Below are positions 1-10,976 of a stretch of 64,000 nt of DNA, piece after piece. Position 1 is the first letter of the stretch. Each line of letters opens with the position of its first letter. The notes below the pieces were generated by a model. That model was not told the origin of the DNA. It worked only from the letters and a program-made list of their open reading frames with translations, and did no database searches. Location of the stretch: positions 62,001-126,000 of the forward strand of contig CALYDD020000407.1 in NCBI GenBank assembly GCA_944472135.2. The letters run 5' to 3'. The translations under genes were made by a program, and so were the position numbers. The DNA comes from Trichobilharzia regenti (Eukaryota; Platyhelminthes; Trematoda; Strigeidida; Schistosomatidae).

Positions 1-1160
1 GCATTCTGTTTTTAATTATTACGATGACCGTAGTTGCACTGAGTCGTACATCTAACAGCATAGGTAGTCTCTCCTTATGGTACACTGCGGCATGCAGAAA
101 TCACAAGCAAACTATCTCAGGTAGATTTACTCTCACTCTGTGACTATGAATCGCGAATCAGTATATGTATTCTGCTAAGACGATAGATAACTCGAAACGC
201 TTTATAATCGCGATACCTCCTCTACGATTTAGGCATATTTACTTTATTTGACTACAACATAATCTTTTACCAATAGGCTTCCCCGAATATCTGCTCCTAT
301 TTAGTATTTCAAAGATAGCCTCATATACTCTATACCTCACAAACTACGCAAGGGCTAATATTCGGTCTTATCAAGTAGAATAAACAAACGAATAACGAGG
401 AATACATGTATTAATGAATTAACATATAATACAAAATCGACAACAGTGCAGGTATCTTTTTCTTTATCACCCAAATCCATGAAATTCCCGAAAGTAGATA
501 TTATCTGAAAAAGAACATAAGAATTATACAGATGTAGACATTGATATCAGTGTAAACACACCAATCAACCATCAAATATGTTTAAAATGGCGAAACAATT
601 AGTTGAATTGTATATAATTAAGTCAGTAAACATTTTTCAATAATACAAAATCGATATTGCATCTGCCTGCAAACATCAAGTTTATGTCATAAAATAAGGT
701 AATACTGTGCGCATATAATTTCTAAGTATTTCTGCAGATTTCTCCTTAAAGAAATACATGTGGAGGAGCCTTGTCAGCATTAGGAAAAGTACAAATCAAA
801 GTAAATGAAATAATTACCAAAACGAGCTATCCCACCTCATCATGTCCATGCGTAATCCATTAAAATGCAAAGAAATTCACGAAATGGTCGTTATAACATG
901 TGTCTTCAAGTAATTCGACATATTCTGAACGGAAAAGTACGTTTTTTCAACAAACTGCAAACTGCCTGTAAGCTACGGCCGGATAAGGACAACACCATTG
1001 CCCATTTCTGGTAAATACGTCGTATTTCATCAACTTTTAGCTGAAATATATGTAAAATAGTGTGTAAAACAACGAAAAATGACCTAACCTTGACGTACTT
1101 TCCAAAAATAACGCCAATATCCATCAACTGATCAAATGACCTACGGCCATCTACAGGCTG
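1..1160. other. AT-rich sequence with no recognisable gene
   Basis: No open frame here has a recognisable domain. The only reading frames are short, and one on the minus strand near 906-1211 runs into the LINE-A 3'-UTR fragment that follows. I see no tRNA-like boxes, no terminal inverted repeats and no LINE-type microsatellite tail inside this stretch. Confidence 0.5.
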
Positions 1161-1969
1161 CCTATAAACATTTATATATGCATATAACATTAATGTTCTT
1201 TTCATGTTCACATACTTTCTCTTTCTGGTATTCTGCTGCTGCGCCTACTCTTCTATTTATTTTCTGCTCGAGGTCGAACAACTCTGCACCTAAACTGAAA
1301 TGAACCTGGATTCCAGACGATTTAACTAACCATGAACAATCCAATGCTACCATTTGAAGACGCTGACTAACGTTCTGTACAAGCAGTATTCATGATCTGA
1401 AATGAAGAAGCAACTGGTTTTCAAACAGTTTTCAACATTTTACTCAACTTACGTGTACAGTCCGCCATGCAGACACAAATGGCGCAAATGGAGAATTACG
1501 GAATCGACCTCGGCCCAATTTGATGCAGTAAAACAACTTCACATGACCTTATCTGGTTTTCGCATCCACGATCAAATTTCTCTCCTGCTATAAAACTACG
1601 ACAAGACTGCTGAAAAATGGAATAAATATATCACTGATCTCAACATAATACATCAATGAACTTTAAGCCAAGGGTGCTGTTCACAACAAAGTTATATAGG
1701 AGAACTGACTTCAGGCTTTTTCCCCAGATATTTGTATTACTTTCTTCTGATGTCTGGGTTTTTTTAAACCGAAGACCATATTTCTATATCTTTTTATGTG
1801 TCACACGAATCGATTTTATAGCAGACTGTTCCGACTGACTGTCATGTCAGAGGGAACAACCAAACTGTAAATTCATCATACATCAAAATATGTGTAATTT
1901 ATATAACAACTTATCCATGCCTGTACAATTGGTATGTTCCTGCATAAACAGGAATAAATACGTATTATA
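1161..1969 (+). mobile_element. 5'-truncated LINE-A copy, 3' UTR only
   Basis: This is non-coding sequence matching the 3' UTR of the LINE-A copies at 10759-11917 (minus), 20107-21205 (plus) and 23442-24172 (minus). It starts at the shared CATTTATATATGCATAT block. It carries the 3'-UTR hairpin with arms near 1722-1730 and 1750-1758, then the 3'-terminal hairpin TTCCTG-CATAAA-CAGGAA, and ends in an AT-rich tail. Absence of ORF2 sequence fits 5' truncation during target-primed reverse transcription. A 63-codon frame at 1402-1593 is repeated in the other copies but is part of this non-coding UTR; I do not consider it a gene. Confidence 0.75.
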
Positions 1970-4639
1970 ATTTACAGCTGCTTATTCTTCCTGGACATTT
2001 GATCTTCGATGTGTGGCCAACGAAGGCAGTTGTTGGTGAAGATCTGAAACAGGCTGTTGGAAATTCCTTTTTTGACACAATGTCCTAGTTTCTGACCCTT
2101 ATAGAAGAACCGACTTCACAATGGTGTTGAAAATGCGAATCTTTTTCCTTATGCTGAGTGCAGAAGATTTCCAGATTGATTGAAAATTAACATATCTTGC
2201 CTTTTTGATTCTGGCTTTGATATCATCCTGTAGTTGACACAGTGCTTCCTAGATAAGTGTAGGAAGTAACATCTTTCAAATTTCTCCCGTTTATGGTGAC
2301 TAATGCCTGTTTTTGTTGTTGACGTTGACTGCTTGGTTAACTTCATCACCTCTGACTTCTTCATGTTCATCTGCAGTCCTGTTTTCGCCACTTGCTTCTT
2401 CTACCAGCTTTTTGGCATTTGCTTGTAAGTCTTCGATTTTGTGTGACATTAAAAATAACTCATCCAGGCTCAAAATCTAGATCTTCGTACGTCTTCTTAT
2501 CGGTTGTTTGGCGTATTCATGACTCTTCGCTCTCAATAGTCTGACGCATAATCCAGTCCACCACAATTCAGAACATCATCGGTGATAATAGGCAATCAGC
2601 CTTTTACTATTCTTGTATGCACTTCGAACGTCTCGCTGAGTTTTCCGTTTTGGATCACTTGACACACGCCGTTGTCATATAGCTGTTGAATGAAGTTGGC
2701 AAAGACTTGGGCATTGCACGTCTTAGTGTTGAAGTAGTTTCCGAATTTCTTCTCAGTCAGAGCTGTCTGTCAAAGGCCTTTCCAAAGTCGATGAAGTTGA
2801 GGTAGACTTTTGACTGCCATTCTATGCATTGTTCTGTGATGACGATGCGTATAGTTGCAATTTAATTAGCACATGATTTGCCTGAAGAGAAGCTCGAATG
2901 GGCGTTTTTCGCCCTTCTTTGGCAGCTTGGCGAGGTAGTTTTACTCCAAGTCAGTAGGCACCTTCCTTTGCTTCCACACGTTTTTAACAATGGCGTGCGA
3001 ATATCTGCGGCAGTCTGTGGGTACATTTTCAGTGTTTCAGTGGGAATGCTGTCTGGTCCCGCCGCCTTCCGGACTTCAGCAGCTTGATCGTATTCAGAAT
3101 TTCTGTTTTCCTTAGAGGAATGGTGTCCATTGGCACGTTTGTGTGTGCCGTTGTTGGTATTTCTGGGCGAGTCGCAGGTGATGATCTATTCAAGAGTCCT
3201 TTCAGGTGGTTAGCCCACTTTTTGATTTGCTTCTCCTACTTGATAGTCAGGTTCCCTTGGACATGTTTTATTGGTTCGATCATCTGACTTGGTCACTTCC
3301 AAGATAGATACCTGGTTATCTGATATAATGTCCTGAAGTCTCTTCTGCCTGAGGCTTGTTCTGCTCCAGTTGCCAGTGTGTCGCAGAATTGTCTTTTTTC
3401 TTTCCTAGCACTCTTCTTCACTTCTTTCTTCAGTGCAGTGTACATGGAACTCAGCTTCTCATTCTCTTGTCCATCTTTGCATTGTGTCATCTTCTCTCTC
3501 ACCATCCCTCTCTCCCCAGTTAGCTTCCAGGTATCTGTTGACAGCCATTCATTGTATTGTCTCTTCCTTCTTCCTAAAACAGTTTTACACGTTTCCTTGA
3601 ACATCACCTTCAGAGAGTTCCAGTGTTCTTCCACACAGGTTTCCTCAATGATGCCACATGGTGTGTCCGACTTTCCTCTGATATGATCTGAAGCGAAGGT
3701 ATCCCTTGTAGTTTTATTCTTAAGTTCAGTTTCTGAATGTTAAACTTGAATTACAGTGGTCTGTCTTCAGTTGTTTTCGTGAATTTCAGCTTCTCTTTGG
3801 AGGTTCTCTGAACTGGATGACGGTCTGAGCATATATCTACTCCGCCTCTCTACTTTTTATTCAGCAGACCAGCTGCGTCTCCACTTCATTGATTGACATT
3901 GAGATGAAATCTTTTTGGTTTGTGGTTTGTCCACCAGGCGAAATCCATTTCGCTTTGTGTGTATCCTTGTGTTTGTACACCTCCTCCGACCACCAGATCG
4001 TGGAGAGCACAGGTGCCTGCGACTAATTCTCCGTCAGAATTCATTTCTCCGAGCCAGAGCTTCTCGGGCAATGATGAGTCCTCTTCCTGTATTATCAGGT
4101 CCCAGTTTGGAATTCATATCGCCTATAAGGATTTTGATGTCACCATTTGAGATGTTTTTCATTACGGTTTGTAGTTGTCTGTAAGAGTCCTCCTTCTTTT
4201 CTTATTCCGCATTGATGATAGAACTGTGCGTAGCATTGGATAACTGTTACCTTATTTCCTCCTTTTTGAGCTGAATCTTGCTTCTATGATCCTGGATGAT
4301 ATCAGTCCCCGCTGCATTACGGCCTTGGCTCCCACTGGTGACATCATGATAGCCACTCACTGCCTCAGTGTGCTCGTGGTTTTCGTCTGGGTGACCGGAG
4401 TAGATTATTGACTCTCCTTTTGACAGTGTTGTCAATACACATCCATTCTATCTGCTTTCTCAGATACCCACTACTTCTGAGCCATATCTTCGCATCTCTT
4501 TGGCTACCTGGTCAGCCTGTCCAGTCTCGTCCAGTGTACGCACATTCCACTTACCCATCCTTACCCTTGCTTTCATCGAGAGAAGACTAATATAATATTG
4601 CTTTCTCTTTTATTCGGTCACACTGGACGACTAAATGAT
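1970..4639 (-). pseudogene. RTE-1: decayed RTE-clade non-LTR retrotransposon (endonuclease-reverse transcriptase)
   Basis: Reading right to left, one RTE-type polyprotein is recognisable in several frames. An endonuclease start with a KWNVRTLDETGQ-like motif lies near 4540. A YSGH..EN..HT stretch is at 4247-4435, and GDMN/NENGEL-like and DLVVGG motifs are near 3890-4150. The endonuclease-RT linker, rich in Lys/Glu, is at 3293-3634. Reverse transcriptase remnants follow, with GLQMNMKKSEVMKL near 2330-2391 and an R-I-F-N-T-x-V-K-S-V-L-L stretch near 2100. Frames change repeatedly and stops are frequent, so it is dead. Intact RTE proteins are about 1,000 residues. The 3' end at about 1970 directly abuts the LINE-A tail. 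The 5' end continues as the 365-bp repeat that flanks the LINE-Y copies. Confidence 0.8.
4275..4639. repeat. 365-bp direct repeat, copy 1 (RTE-1 5' sequence)
   Basis: First of three direct copies (also 6956-7320 and 9636-10000). It begins at ATCTTGCTTCTATG inside the RTE-1 endonuclease frame and ends at GGACGACTAAATGAT in its 5' untranslated part. Copies 1 and 3 agree with each other and differ from copy 2 at two visible bases (GACTCTCCTTTTG against TACTCTCCTGTTG). The copies separate two LINE-Y elements. Confidence 0.9.
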
Positions 4640-6955
4640 TATTATTATTATTATATAAGCTTTATTCCAAATCAGTACTTGTGATACAGAATGGAATTCT
4701 CAGCATTTTACTACAATATTGCATCCAGTTTTTACTTTAACAATAAATAAAGTTCTACATAGATTAAAGATTATCTCAACAACATATTAGTATGTCGGTA
4801 GCAAAGCCAAAGTTAAAATGTTTGAAGGTGTTACAAAAGTAGATACTACTAGCATATTTACTGGCGTAAGCGATAGCAAAATGGTCGAGATATACAGAGT
4901 GTAAAAGAACGAACAAGAATGTTTTAAGTAGAGTTTGCAAGGAAGAGAGAAACAAAACAGCACATAACAAAAAATAAATACAGAATGCAAAGCAAAAAAA
5001 AACGTTGTACCTATAAATGATGTGAGTTGGAAAGACGAGATTCATTGGTTCTAGTGACTAATTAATAAGTTAAAGGTTTCATGCCTGATGCATTCTTTAT
5101 CACACAGAACACGGGCTAGGTAGGGTATGGATGAGTTTTTGTACTTACCAGTGCGGGCATATAGTTTCCTATATAGACTTCTTGTTTTCCCTGAAGAGAT
5201 ACATGGGGAGAGTTGTGAGTGTAGAGGGTGTTGTGAGTCAGATAAAATGGACTTCGCCCATTTTTCACATGAGTCCATGTGCCTGTCCACCAGAATGTTA
5301 ACAAGCTGGCTAAGTGGTAAACTGCTTACCCTGCTGACAACCTTTAACATCCTACGTAATAAGGTATAGTCTTTCTTCAATAGCCCAGGAAAGACTAAGG
5401 GGGAGCAATAGAGAATTATAGGCAGAATACGGGAGTTAACAAATTGTAGTAGTAAGGGTTGGGTTACACCAGAATGTCTTAACTTCTTGATGTAGAAGGT
5501 AAGACGGTATATTTTCTTGGAAATCGTCAAGATATGAGACGACCAGGAAAGATCAGAAGATAGAGTGACGCCTAGGTATTTAATTTCCGACTTAGTTTCT
5601 ATTTCAGTGCCATCTATGTTGCACACCTCGTGAGCGCTAACCAGTTTGTTTAGATCAGATTTATGCCTAAAGGTGAAATTAACTGTTTGGCATTTGGAGG
5701 GGTTTAAGGTTAGACCGTTTTCCTTGGACCATTGGCTAATTTCTGATAAGAAGCCATTTAGTTTAGAGCAGTCATTTTGACATTTGACAGGTAAAGATAC
5801 AGTTAGGTCATCAGCATATTTGACAAAGTTAATATCATTTGAAGACGGTAGGTCATGTAGGAAGAATGAAAAGAGAAGTGGGGAGAGTACAGCACCTTGG
5901 GGGACACCAGATTCAGTGAGCACAGCAGAGGAGGATTGACCTTTGTATACGGTGTACTGCATTCTGTTTGAAAAGTAGGAATGCAACCACTTAGTGACCC
6001 AAGACTCGGTTTGTGTCGTGGATAGCTTATTTAGCAAGAGACTTCTAGGTACAGAGTCGAAAGCAGAAGTAAAGTCAAGAAACGTGCAGCGGACATATTT
6101 GGCACCTTTGTCTAATGATGAGACAATACTGTTGTGTAAGACGGCTGCAGCGTCTAAAGTACTCCTACCCTGTCTGTAGGTAAATTGTTTGGGGTCTTCG
6201 AAGCTTTCAAGGGAGGGTTCGAGTTTAAGAAGTATTAGTTTTTCCATGAGCTTTAGAAACGGGGAAGTGATGGCGATGGGTCTGAACTTTACGTTCTTGC
6301 TATTTCCAGGTTTAGGGACAGGGACTATTTTAATGTCTTTCCATGGAACAGGTACAACGTTTTCGGAGAAAGAAGCATTTAGGATATTAGTTAGAGGAGA
6401 ACATAAAGCATCTGCACATTGTTTTAGGACATATGCAGGTATGCCATCAGGGCCAAGACTATGTGAGGGCTTAAGAGTTTTAAGACATTTCAAAACATCG
6501 AGAGTATTGAAGTCCTGGAAGTTATCAGCTACAAGATTGGTAACATTAGAAGTGGTTATGGTAGAAGGAGAGCGTATAAAAGACAGATTAAGAGCATTAA
6601 CATCACAAGAGGGAAAAACATTACATCGCTTACTATTGCCAGTAATTTCATTGAAAAGTTTCCACATGCTGTTTGGAGATTTACATGATAAAAGTGTTTG
6701 GTTATAGATAGCATTAAGATTTTTGATTTCAGATTTGATTTGAGCATTTATCTTTTTAAGTCCTAACTTGTCTTTGCATTTATATAACATTTCTTTTTGC
6801 CTGCGAAGTTGTTTGAGATGGGGAGACGAGAAGCGGTTGAGGCGTTTGAACAGTGTTTGTTTGGGACAGCATATGTCGAGGCAGAACTTCAGATAATCCA
6901 TTATATTGGTGATTGAGTCATCTAATGTACTTTCATAGAATAGATCCCAGTTAGT
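4640..6955 (-). mobile_element. LINE-Y copy 1, 5'-truncated CR1/Jockey-like LINE
   Basis: The element reads right to left and ends at the left in an ATTATTATTATTATATAA microsatellite tail, typical of CR1/Jockey-type LINEs. It contains about 400 bp of 3' UTR and one long open frame. The reverse transcriptase frame stays open across 6901-6955 to the junction with the 365-bp repeat, so the 5' end was cut inside ORF2 and the endonuclease and any ORF1 are missing. Copy 2 at 7321-9635 is the same except for one base in an A-run (nine A here, eight there). Confidence 0.9.
5051..6955 (-). CDS. LINE-Y reverse transcriptase, N-terminally truncated ORF2, copy 1
   Basis: The 616-codon frame from the ATG at 6901 encodes a non-LTR reverse transcriptase without its endonuclease. 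Visible RT motifs in order are KPSHSLGPDGIP, FRPIAITSPFLKLMEKL, FLDFTSAFDSVP, SGVPQGAVLSPLLFSFFLHD and the catalytic KYADDLTVSL near residue 360. The thumb follows with KYLGVTLSSDLSWSSH. The C-terminus resembles the usual CR1/Jockey tail. There are no internal stops. The frame remains open upstream of the ATG for about 18 codons to the truncation point, so the ATG is probably not a natural start. The enzyme would copy element RNA at a nick, but without the endonuclease this copy is unlikely to be autonomous. Confidence 0.85.
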   Translation of the reverse strand, partial: TNWDLFYESTLDDSITNIMDYLKFCLDICCPKQTLFKRLNRFSSPHLKQLRRQKEMLYKCKDKLGLKKINAQIKSEIKNLNAIYNQTLLSCKSPNSMWKLFNEITGNSKRCNVFPSCDVNALNLSFIRSPSTITTSNVTNLVADNFQDFNTLDVLKCLKTLKPSHSLGPDGIPAYVLKQCADALCSPLTNILNASFSENVVPVPWKDIKIVPVPKPGNSKNVKFRPIAITSPFLKLMEKLILLKLEPSLESFEDPKQFTYRQGRSTLDAAAVLHNSIVSSLDKGAKYVRCTFLDFTSAFDSVPRSLLLNKLSTTQTESWVTKWLHSYFSNRMQYTVYKGQSSSAVLTESGVPQGAVLSPLLFSFFLHDLPSSNDINFVKYADDLTVSLPVKCQNDCSKLNGFLSEISQWSKENGLTLNPSKCQTVNFTFRHKSDLNKLVSAHEVCNIDGTEIETKSEIKYLGVTLSSDLSWSSHILTISKKIYRLTFYIKKLRHSGVTQPLLLQFVNSRILPIILYCSPLVFPGLLKKDYTLLRRMLKVVSRVSSLPLSQLVNILVDRHMDSCEKWAKSILSDSQHPLHSQLSPCISSGKTRSLYRKLYARTGKYKNSSIPYLARVLCDKECIRHETFNLLISH

Positions 6956-7320
6956 ATCTTGCTTCTATGATCCTGGATGATATCAGTCCCCGCTGCATTA
7001 CGGCCTTGGCTCCCACTGGTGACATCATGATAGCCACTCACTGCCTCAGTGTGCTCGTGGTTTTCGTCTGGGTGACCGGAGTAGATTATTTACTCTCCTG
7101 TTGACAGTGTTGTCAATACACATCCATTCTATCTGCTTTCTCAGATACCCACTACTTCTGAGCCATATCTTCGCATCTCTTTGGCTACCTGGTCAGCCTG
7201 TCCAGTCTCGTCCAGTGTACGCACATTCCACTTACCCATCCTTACCCTTGCTTTCATCGAGAGAAGACTAATATAATATTGCTTTCTCTTTTATTCGGTC
7301 ACACTGGACGACTAAATGAT
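6956..7320. repeat. 365-bp direct repeat, copy 2
   Basis: Middle copy of the RTE-1-derived repeat, lying between the two LINE-Y elements. It carries two substitutions relative to copies 1 and 3. Its position behind the 5' end of LINE-Y copy 1 and ahead of the 3' end of LINE-Y copy 2 gives the order repeat-LINE-repeat-LINE-repeat. Confidence 0.9.
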
Positions 7321-9635
7321 TATTATTATTATTATATAAGCTTTATTCCAAATCAGTACTTGTGATACAGAATGGAATTCTCAGCATTTTACTACAATAT
7401 TGCATCCAGTTTTTACTTTAACAATAAATAAAGTTCTACATAGATTAAAGATTATCTCAACAACATATTAGTATGTCGGTAGCAAAGCCAAAGTTAAAAT
7501 GTTTGAAGGTGTTACAAAAGTAGATACTACTAGCATATTTACTGGCGTAAGCGATAGCAAAATGGTCGAGATATACAGAGTGTAAAAGAACGAACAAGAA
7601 TGTTTTAAGTAGAGTTTGCAAGGAAGAGAGAAACAAAACAGCACATAACAAAAAATAAATACAGAATGCAAAGCAAAAAAAACGTTGTACCTATAAATGA
7701 TGTGAGTTGGAAAGACGAGATTCATTGGTTCTAGTGACTAATTAATAAGTTAAAGGTTTCATGCCTGATGCATTCTTTATCACACAGAACACGGGCTAGG
7801 TAGGGTATGGATGAGTTTTTGTACTTACCAGTGCGGGCATATAGTTTCCTATATAGACTTCTTGTTTTCCCTGAAGAGATACATGGGGAGAGTTGTGAGT
7901 GTAGAGGGTGTTGTGAGTCAGATAAAATGGACTTCGCCCATTTTTCACATGAGTCCATGTGCCTGTCCACCAGAATGTTAACAAGCTGGCTAAGTGGTAA
8001 ACTGCTTACCCTGCTGACAACCTTTAACATCCTACGTAATAAGGTATAGTCTTTCTTCAATAGCCCAGGAAAGACTAAGGGGGAGCAATAGAGAATTATA
8101 GGCAGAATACGGGAGTTAACAAATTGTAGTAGTAAGGGTTGGGTTACACCAGAATGTCTTAACTTCTTGATGTAGAAGGTAAGACGGTATATTTTCTTGG
8201 AAATCGTCAAGATATGAGACGACCAGGAAAGATCAGAAGATAGAGTGACGCCTAGGTATTTAATTTCCGACTTAGTTTCTATTTCAGTGCCATCTATGTT
8301 GCACACCTCGTGAGCGCTAACCAGTTTGTTTAGATCAGATTTATGCCTAAAGGTGAAATTAACTGTTTGGCATTTGGAGGGGTTTAAGGTTAGACCGTTT
8401 TCCTTGGACCATTGGCTAATTTCTGATAAGAAGCCATTTAGTTTAGAGCAGTCATTTTGACATTTGACAGGTAAAGATACAGTTAGGTCATCAGCATATT
8501 TGACAAAGTTAATATCATTTGAAGACGGTAGGTCATGTAGGAAGAATGAAAAGAGAAGTGGGGAGAGTACAGCACCTTGGGGGACACCAGATTCAGTGAG
8601 CACAGCAGAGGAGGATTGACCTTTGTATACGGTGTACTGCATTCTGTTTGAAAAGTAGGAATGCAACCACTTAGTGACCCAAGACTCGGTTTGTGTCGTG
8701 GATAGCTTATTTAGCAAGAGACTTCTAGGTACAGAGTCGAAAGCAGAAGTAAAGTCAAGAAACGTGCAGCGGACATATTTGGCACCTTTGTCTAATGATG
8801 AGACAATACTGTTGTGTAAGACGGCTGCAGCGTCTAAAGTACTCCTACCCTGTCTGTAGGTAAATTGTTTGGGGTCTTCGAAGCTTTCAAGGGAGGGTTC
8901 GAGTTTAAGAAGTATTAGTTTTTCCATGAGCTTTAGAAACGGGGAAGTGATGGCGATGGGTCTGAACTTTACGTTCTTGCTATTTCCAGGTTTAGGGACA
9001 GGGACTATTTTAATGTCTTTCCATGGAACAGGTACAACGTTTTCGGAGAAAGAAGCATTTAGGATATTAGTTAGAGGAGAACATAAAGCATCTGCACATT
9101 GTTTTAGGACATATGCAGGTATGCCATCAGGGCCAAGACTATGTGAGGGCTTAAGAGTTTTAAGACATTTCAAAACATCGAGAGTATTGAAGTCCTGGAA
9201 GTTATCAGCTACAAGATTGGTAACATTAGAAGTGGTTATGGTAGAAGGAGAGCGTATAAAAGACAGATTAAGAGCATTAACATCACAAGAGGGAAAAACA
9301 TTACATCGCTTACTATTGCCAGTAATTTCATTGAAAAGTTTCCACATGCTGTTTGGAGATTTACATGATAAAAGTGTTTGGTTATAGATAGCATTAAGAT
9401 TTTTGATTTCAGATTTGATTTGAGCATTTATCTTTTTAAGTCCTAACTTGTCTTTGCATTTATATAACATTTCTTTTTGCCTGCGAAGTTGTTTGAGATG
9501 GGGAGACGAGAAGCGGTTGAGGCGTTTGAACAGTGTTTGTTTGGGACAGCATATGTCGAGGCAGAACTTCAGATAATCCATTATATTGGTGATTGAGTCA
9601 TCTAATGTACTTTCATAGAATAGATCCCAGTTAGT
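7321..9635 (-). mobile_element. LINE-Y copy 2, 5'-truncated CR1/Jockey-like LINE
   Basis: Same structure and breakpoints as LINE-Y copy 1: microsatellite tail at the left, 3' UTR, RT frame, and truncation at the same base against the 365-bp repeat. Identical breakpoints on both sides mean the second copy arose by tandem duplication of the whole repeat-plus-LINE unit rather than by a second transposition. Confidence 0.9.
7731..9635 (-). CDS. LINE-Y reverse transcriptase, N-terminally truncated ORF2, copy 2
   Basis: Encodes the same 616-residue protein as copy 1 with no amino-acid difference, including the YADD catalytic box and the upstream VPQG and TSAFDSVP motifs. The frame is open from 9581 to the junction at 9635. 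Conservation of the protein here reflects a recent duplication, not selection. No promoter is visible because the element's 5' end is missing. Confidence 0.85.
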   Translation of the reverse strand, partial: TNWDLFYESTLDDSITNIMDYLKFCLDICCPKQTLFKRLNRFSSPHLKQLRRQKEMLYKCKDKLGLKKINAQIKSEIKNLNAIYNQTLLSCKSPNSMWKLFNEITGNSKRCNVFPSCDVNALNLSFIRSPSTITTSNVTNLVADNFQDFNTLDVLKCLKTLKPSHSLGPDGIPAYVLKQCADALCSPLTNILNASFSENVVPVPWKDIKIVPVPKPGNSKNVKFRPIAITSPFLKLMEKLILLKLEPSLESFEDPKQFTYRQGRSTLDAAAVLHNSIVSSLDKGAKYVRCTFLDFTSAFDSVPRSLLLNKLSTTQTESWVTKWLHSYFSNRMQYTVYKGQSSSAVLTESGVPQGAVLSPLLFSFFLHDLPSSNDINFVKYADDLTVSLPVKCQNDCSKLNGFLSEISQWSKENGLTLNPSKCQTVNFTFRHKSDLNKLVSAHEVCNIDGTEIETKSEIKYLGVTLSSDLSWSSHILTISKKIYRLTFYIKKLRHSGVTQPLLLQFVNSRILPIILYCSPLVFPGLLKKDYTLLRRMLKVVSRVSSLPLSQLVNILVDRHMDSCEKWAKSILSDSQHPLHSQLSPCISSGKTRSLYRKLYARTGKYKNSSIPYLARVLCDKECIRHETFNLLISH

Positions 9636-10000
9636 ATCTTGCTTCTATGATCCTGGATGATATCAGTCCCCGCTGCATTACGGCCTTGGCTCCCACTGGT
9701 GACATCATGATAGCCACTCACTGCCTCAGTGTGCTCGTGGTTTTCGTCTGGGTGACCGGAGTAGATTATTGACTCTCCTTTTGACAGTGTTGTCAATACA
9801 CATCCATTCTATCTGCTTTCTCAGATACCCACTACTTCTGAGCCATATCTTCGCATCTCTTTGGCTACCTGGTCAGCCTGTCCAGTCTCGTCCAGTGTAC
9901 GCACATTCCACTTACCCATCCTTACCCTTGCTTTCATCGAGAGAAGACTAATATAATATTGCTTTCTCTTTTATTCGGTCACACTGGACGACTAAATGAT
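9636..10000. repeat. 365-bp direct repeat, copy 3
   Basis: Third copy, ending at ACTAAATGAT and followed by AAAAAGATC instead of the LINE-Y tail. It therefore marks the original right flank of the insertion site. It agrees with copy 1 at the two positions where copy 2 differs. Confidence 0.9.
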
Positions 10001-10445
10001 AAAAAGATCAACCCCATTCAAAGTAACAACGTGGTCTTAACACACAGCATACCACATACTACATACAATTAATCCCAACACCAGTCTTTTTGGAGTCAGT
10101 CAATGTCATGACAGTCGAGTAACGGGACGAATCACGCAGAAATTTGCCAAAAACCAGGAACCTTCACTTCACAGCCAGGAAGCGAGCACAAAGAAATCCA
10201 ATTGGTTTACACTAGGAGCGAATCTATTTCAGAAATTAATAATTTGTAATAATAAAAATTTTTTATTTTCATATAAACATAAATTTACATGAAATCCACC
10301 AATCAAGGATGAAGTTCGTAACATATCTGCTCGAAATACAACGGCATGACCTGAGAAAATTTTCTCTTGCATGAACTGGCCAAGTTAAACTTTCGACACC
10401 GCCAACTACCAATCAGCGAACGACGTCGAATTATCCAATGTATCT
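10001..10445. other. Flanking sequence with a short LINE tail, no gene
   Basis: No open frame is recognisable. At about 10235-10310 a stretch reading, on the minus strand, TTTCATGTAAA..TATGTTTATATGAAAA then AT-rich tail resembles the hairpin-plus-tail ends at 38029-38095 and 45735-45800, so it is probably a very short retrotransposed 3' end. The rest, left of the LINE-A2 5' end, is likely RTE-1 5' flank or host sequence. Confidence 0.45.
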
Positions 10446-10513
10446 GTATCGCGGTACGTTCAACGTTTGCGTTACATTTTTACGTGATTCGTTACATAAA
10501 ATTTATCTTGTTG

Positions 10514-10533
10514 TAGTACTTGCACAAGTACTA
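10514..10533 (+). promoter_or_regulatory. Palindrome in LINE-A 5' UTR
   Basis: TAGTACTTGCACAAGTACTA is self-complementary except at the centre and lies about 45 bp upstream of the ORF1 ATG. The same 20-mer with a changed centre (TAGTACTTGTGCAAGTACTA) sits at 16741-16760 in the other orientation in LINE-A1. It could be a protein-binding dyad in an internal promoter or an RNA hairpin; the sequence does not decide which. Confidence 0.5.
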
Positions 10534-10744
10534 TGCTGCTTCCATACTTGTAACCGCTAACTCTCATTTCTAATAAATATGGTTAATCAAAGTAAAAAGC
10601 AACGAACCCATTCCCCTGTAAAACTGGTGTCTAACATAACGTCCTTAATTGCTACATCAAGCAATACACCCCCTACAAACGGCTATAGTGTGTCACATAA
10701 CTCACTTGTATGCCGTAAGCGTCGAGCTGGAACTGAAGATAAAA

Positions 10745-10758
10745 CTGTACTGACAGCT
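10745..10758. repeat. Target-site duplication of LINE-A1, left copy
   Basis: CTGTACTGACAGCT is repeated at 16830-16843. Between the two copies lies one full-length minus-strand LINE-A. Joining the flanks with one copy of the 14-mer restores the LINE-A2 ORF1 reading frame, so this is a genuine insertion footprint. Confidence 0.9.
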
Positions 10759-10976
10759 ATCAGATATATATATATTTCTTCCTGTTTATGCAGGAACATA
10801 CCAATTGTACAGGCATGGATAAGTTATTATATAAATTACACACAATTTAATGTATAATGAATTTACAGTTTGGTTGTTCTTTCTGACATTAGAGTCAGTA
10901 GGAACAGTCTGCTATAAAGTCTGTTTGTGTAGCACATAAAGAGATATAGAAATATTGTCTTCGCATTAACAAAAAA

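Larger units (their letters stand above)
10446..10758 (+). pseudogene. LINE-A2, 5' UTR and start of ORF1 (left half of split element)
   Basis: It starts at GTATCGCGGTACGTTCAA, which matches the 5' end of the full-length minus-strand copy at 16828. The 5' UTR includes a 20-nt palindrome. ORF1 starts with the ATG at 10579 (MVNQSKKQRTHSPVKLV) and runs about 60 codons to KTVLTA, where the minus-strand LINE-A1 interrupts it. The frame resumes at 16844. It is a broken gene, not a short protein; the codons read after 10758 belong to the LINE-A1 tail. Confidence 0.9.

Noticed and set aside
1402..1593. Conserved 63-aa frame (MKKQLVFKQFSTFYSTY...) recurring at 11146-11337 and 20641-20832
   Set aside because: It lies in the LINE-A 3' UTR of every copy. 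Its recurrence follows from element copying, and it has no domain or start context pointing to a gene.
6189..6707. Plus-strand 172-aa frame, repeated at 8869-9387
   Set aside because: It is antisense to the LINE-Y RT and repeated only because LINE-Y is duplicated.
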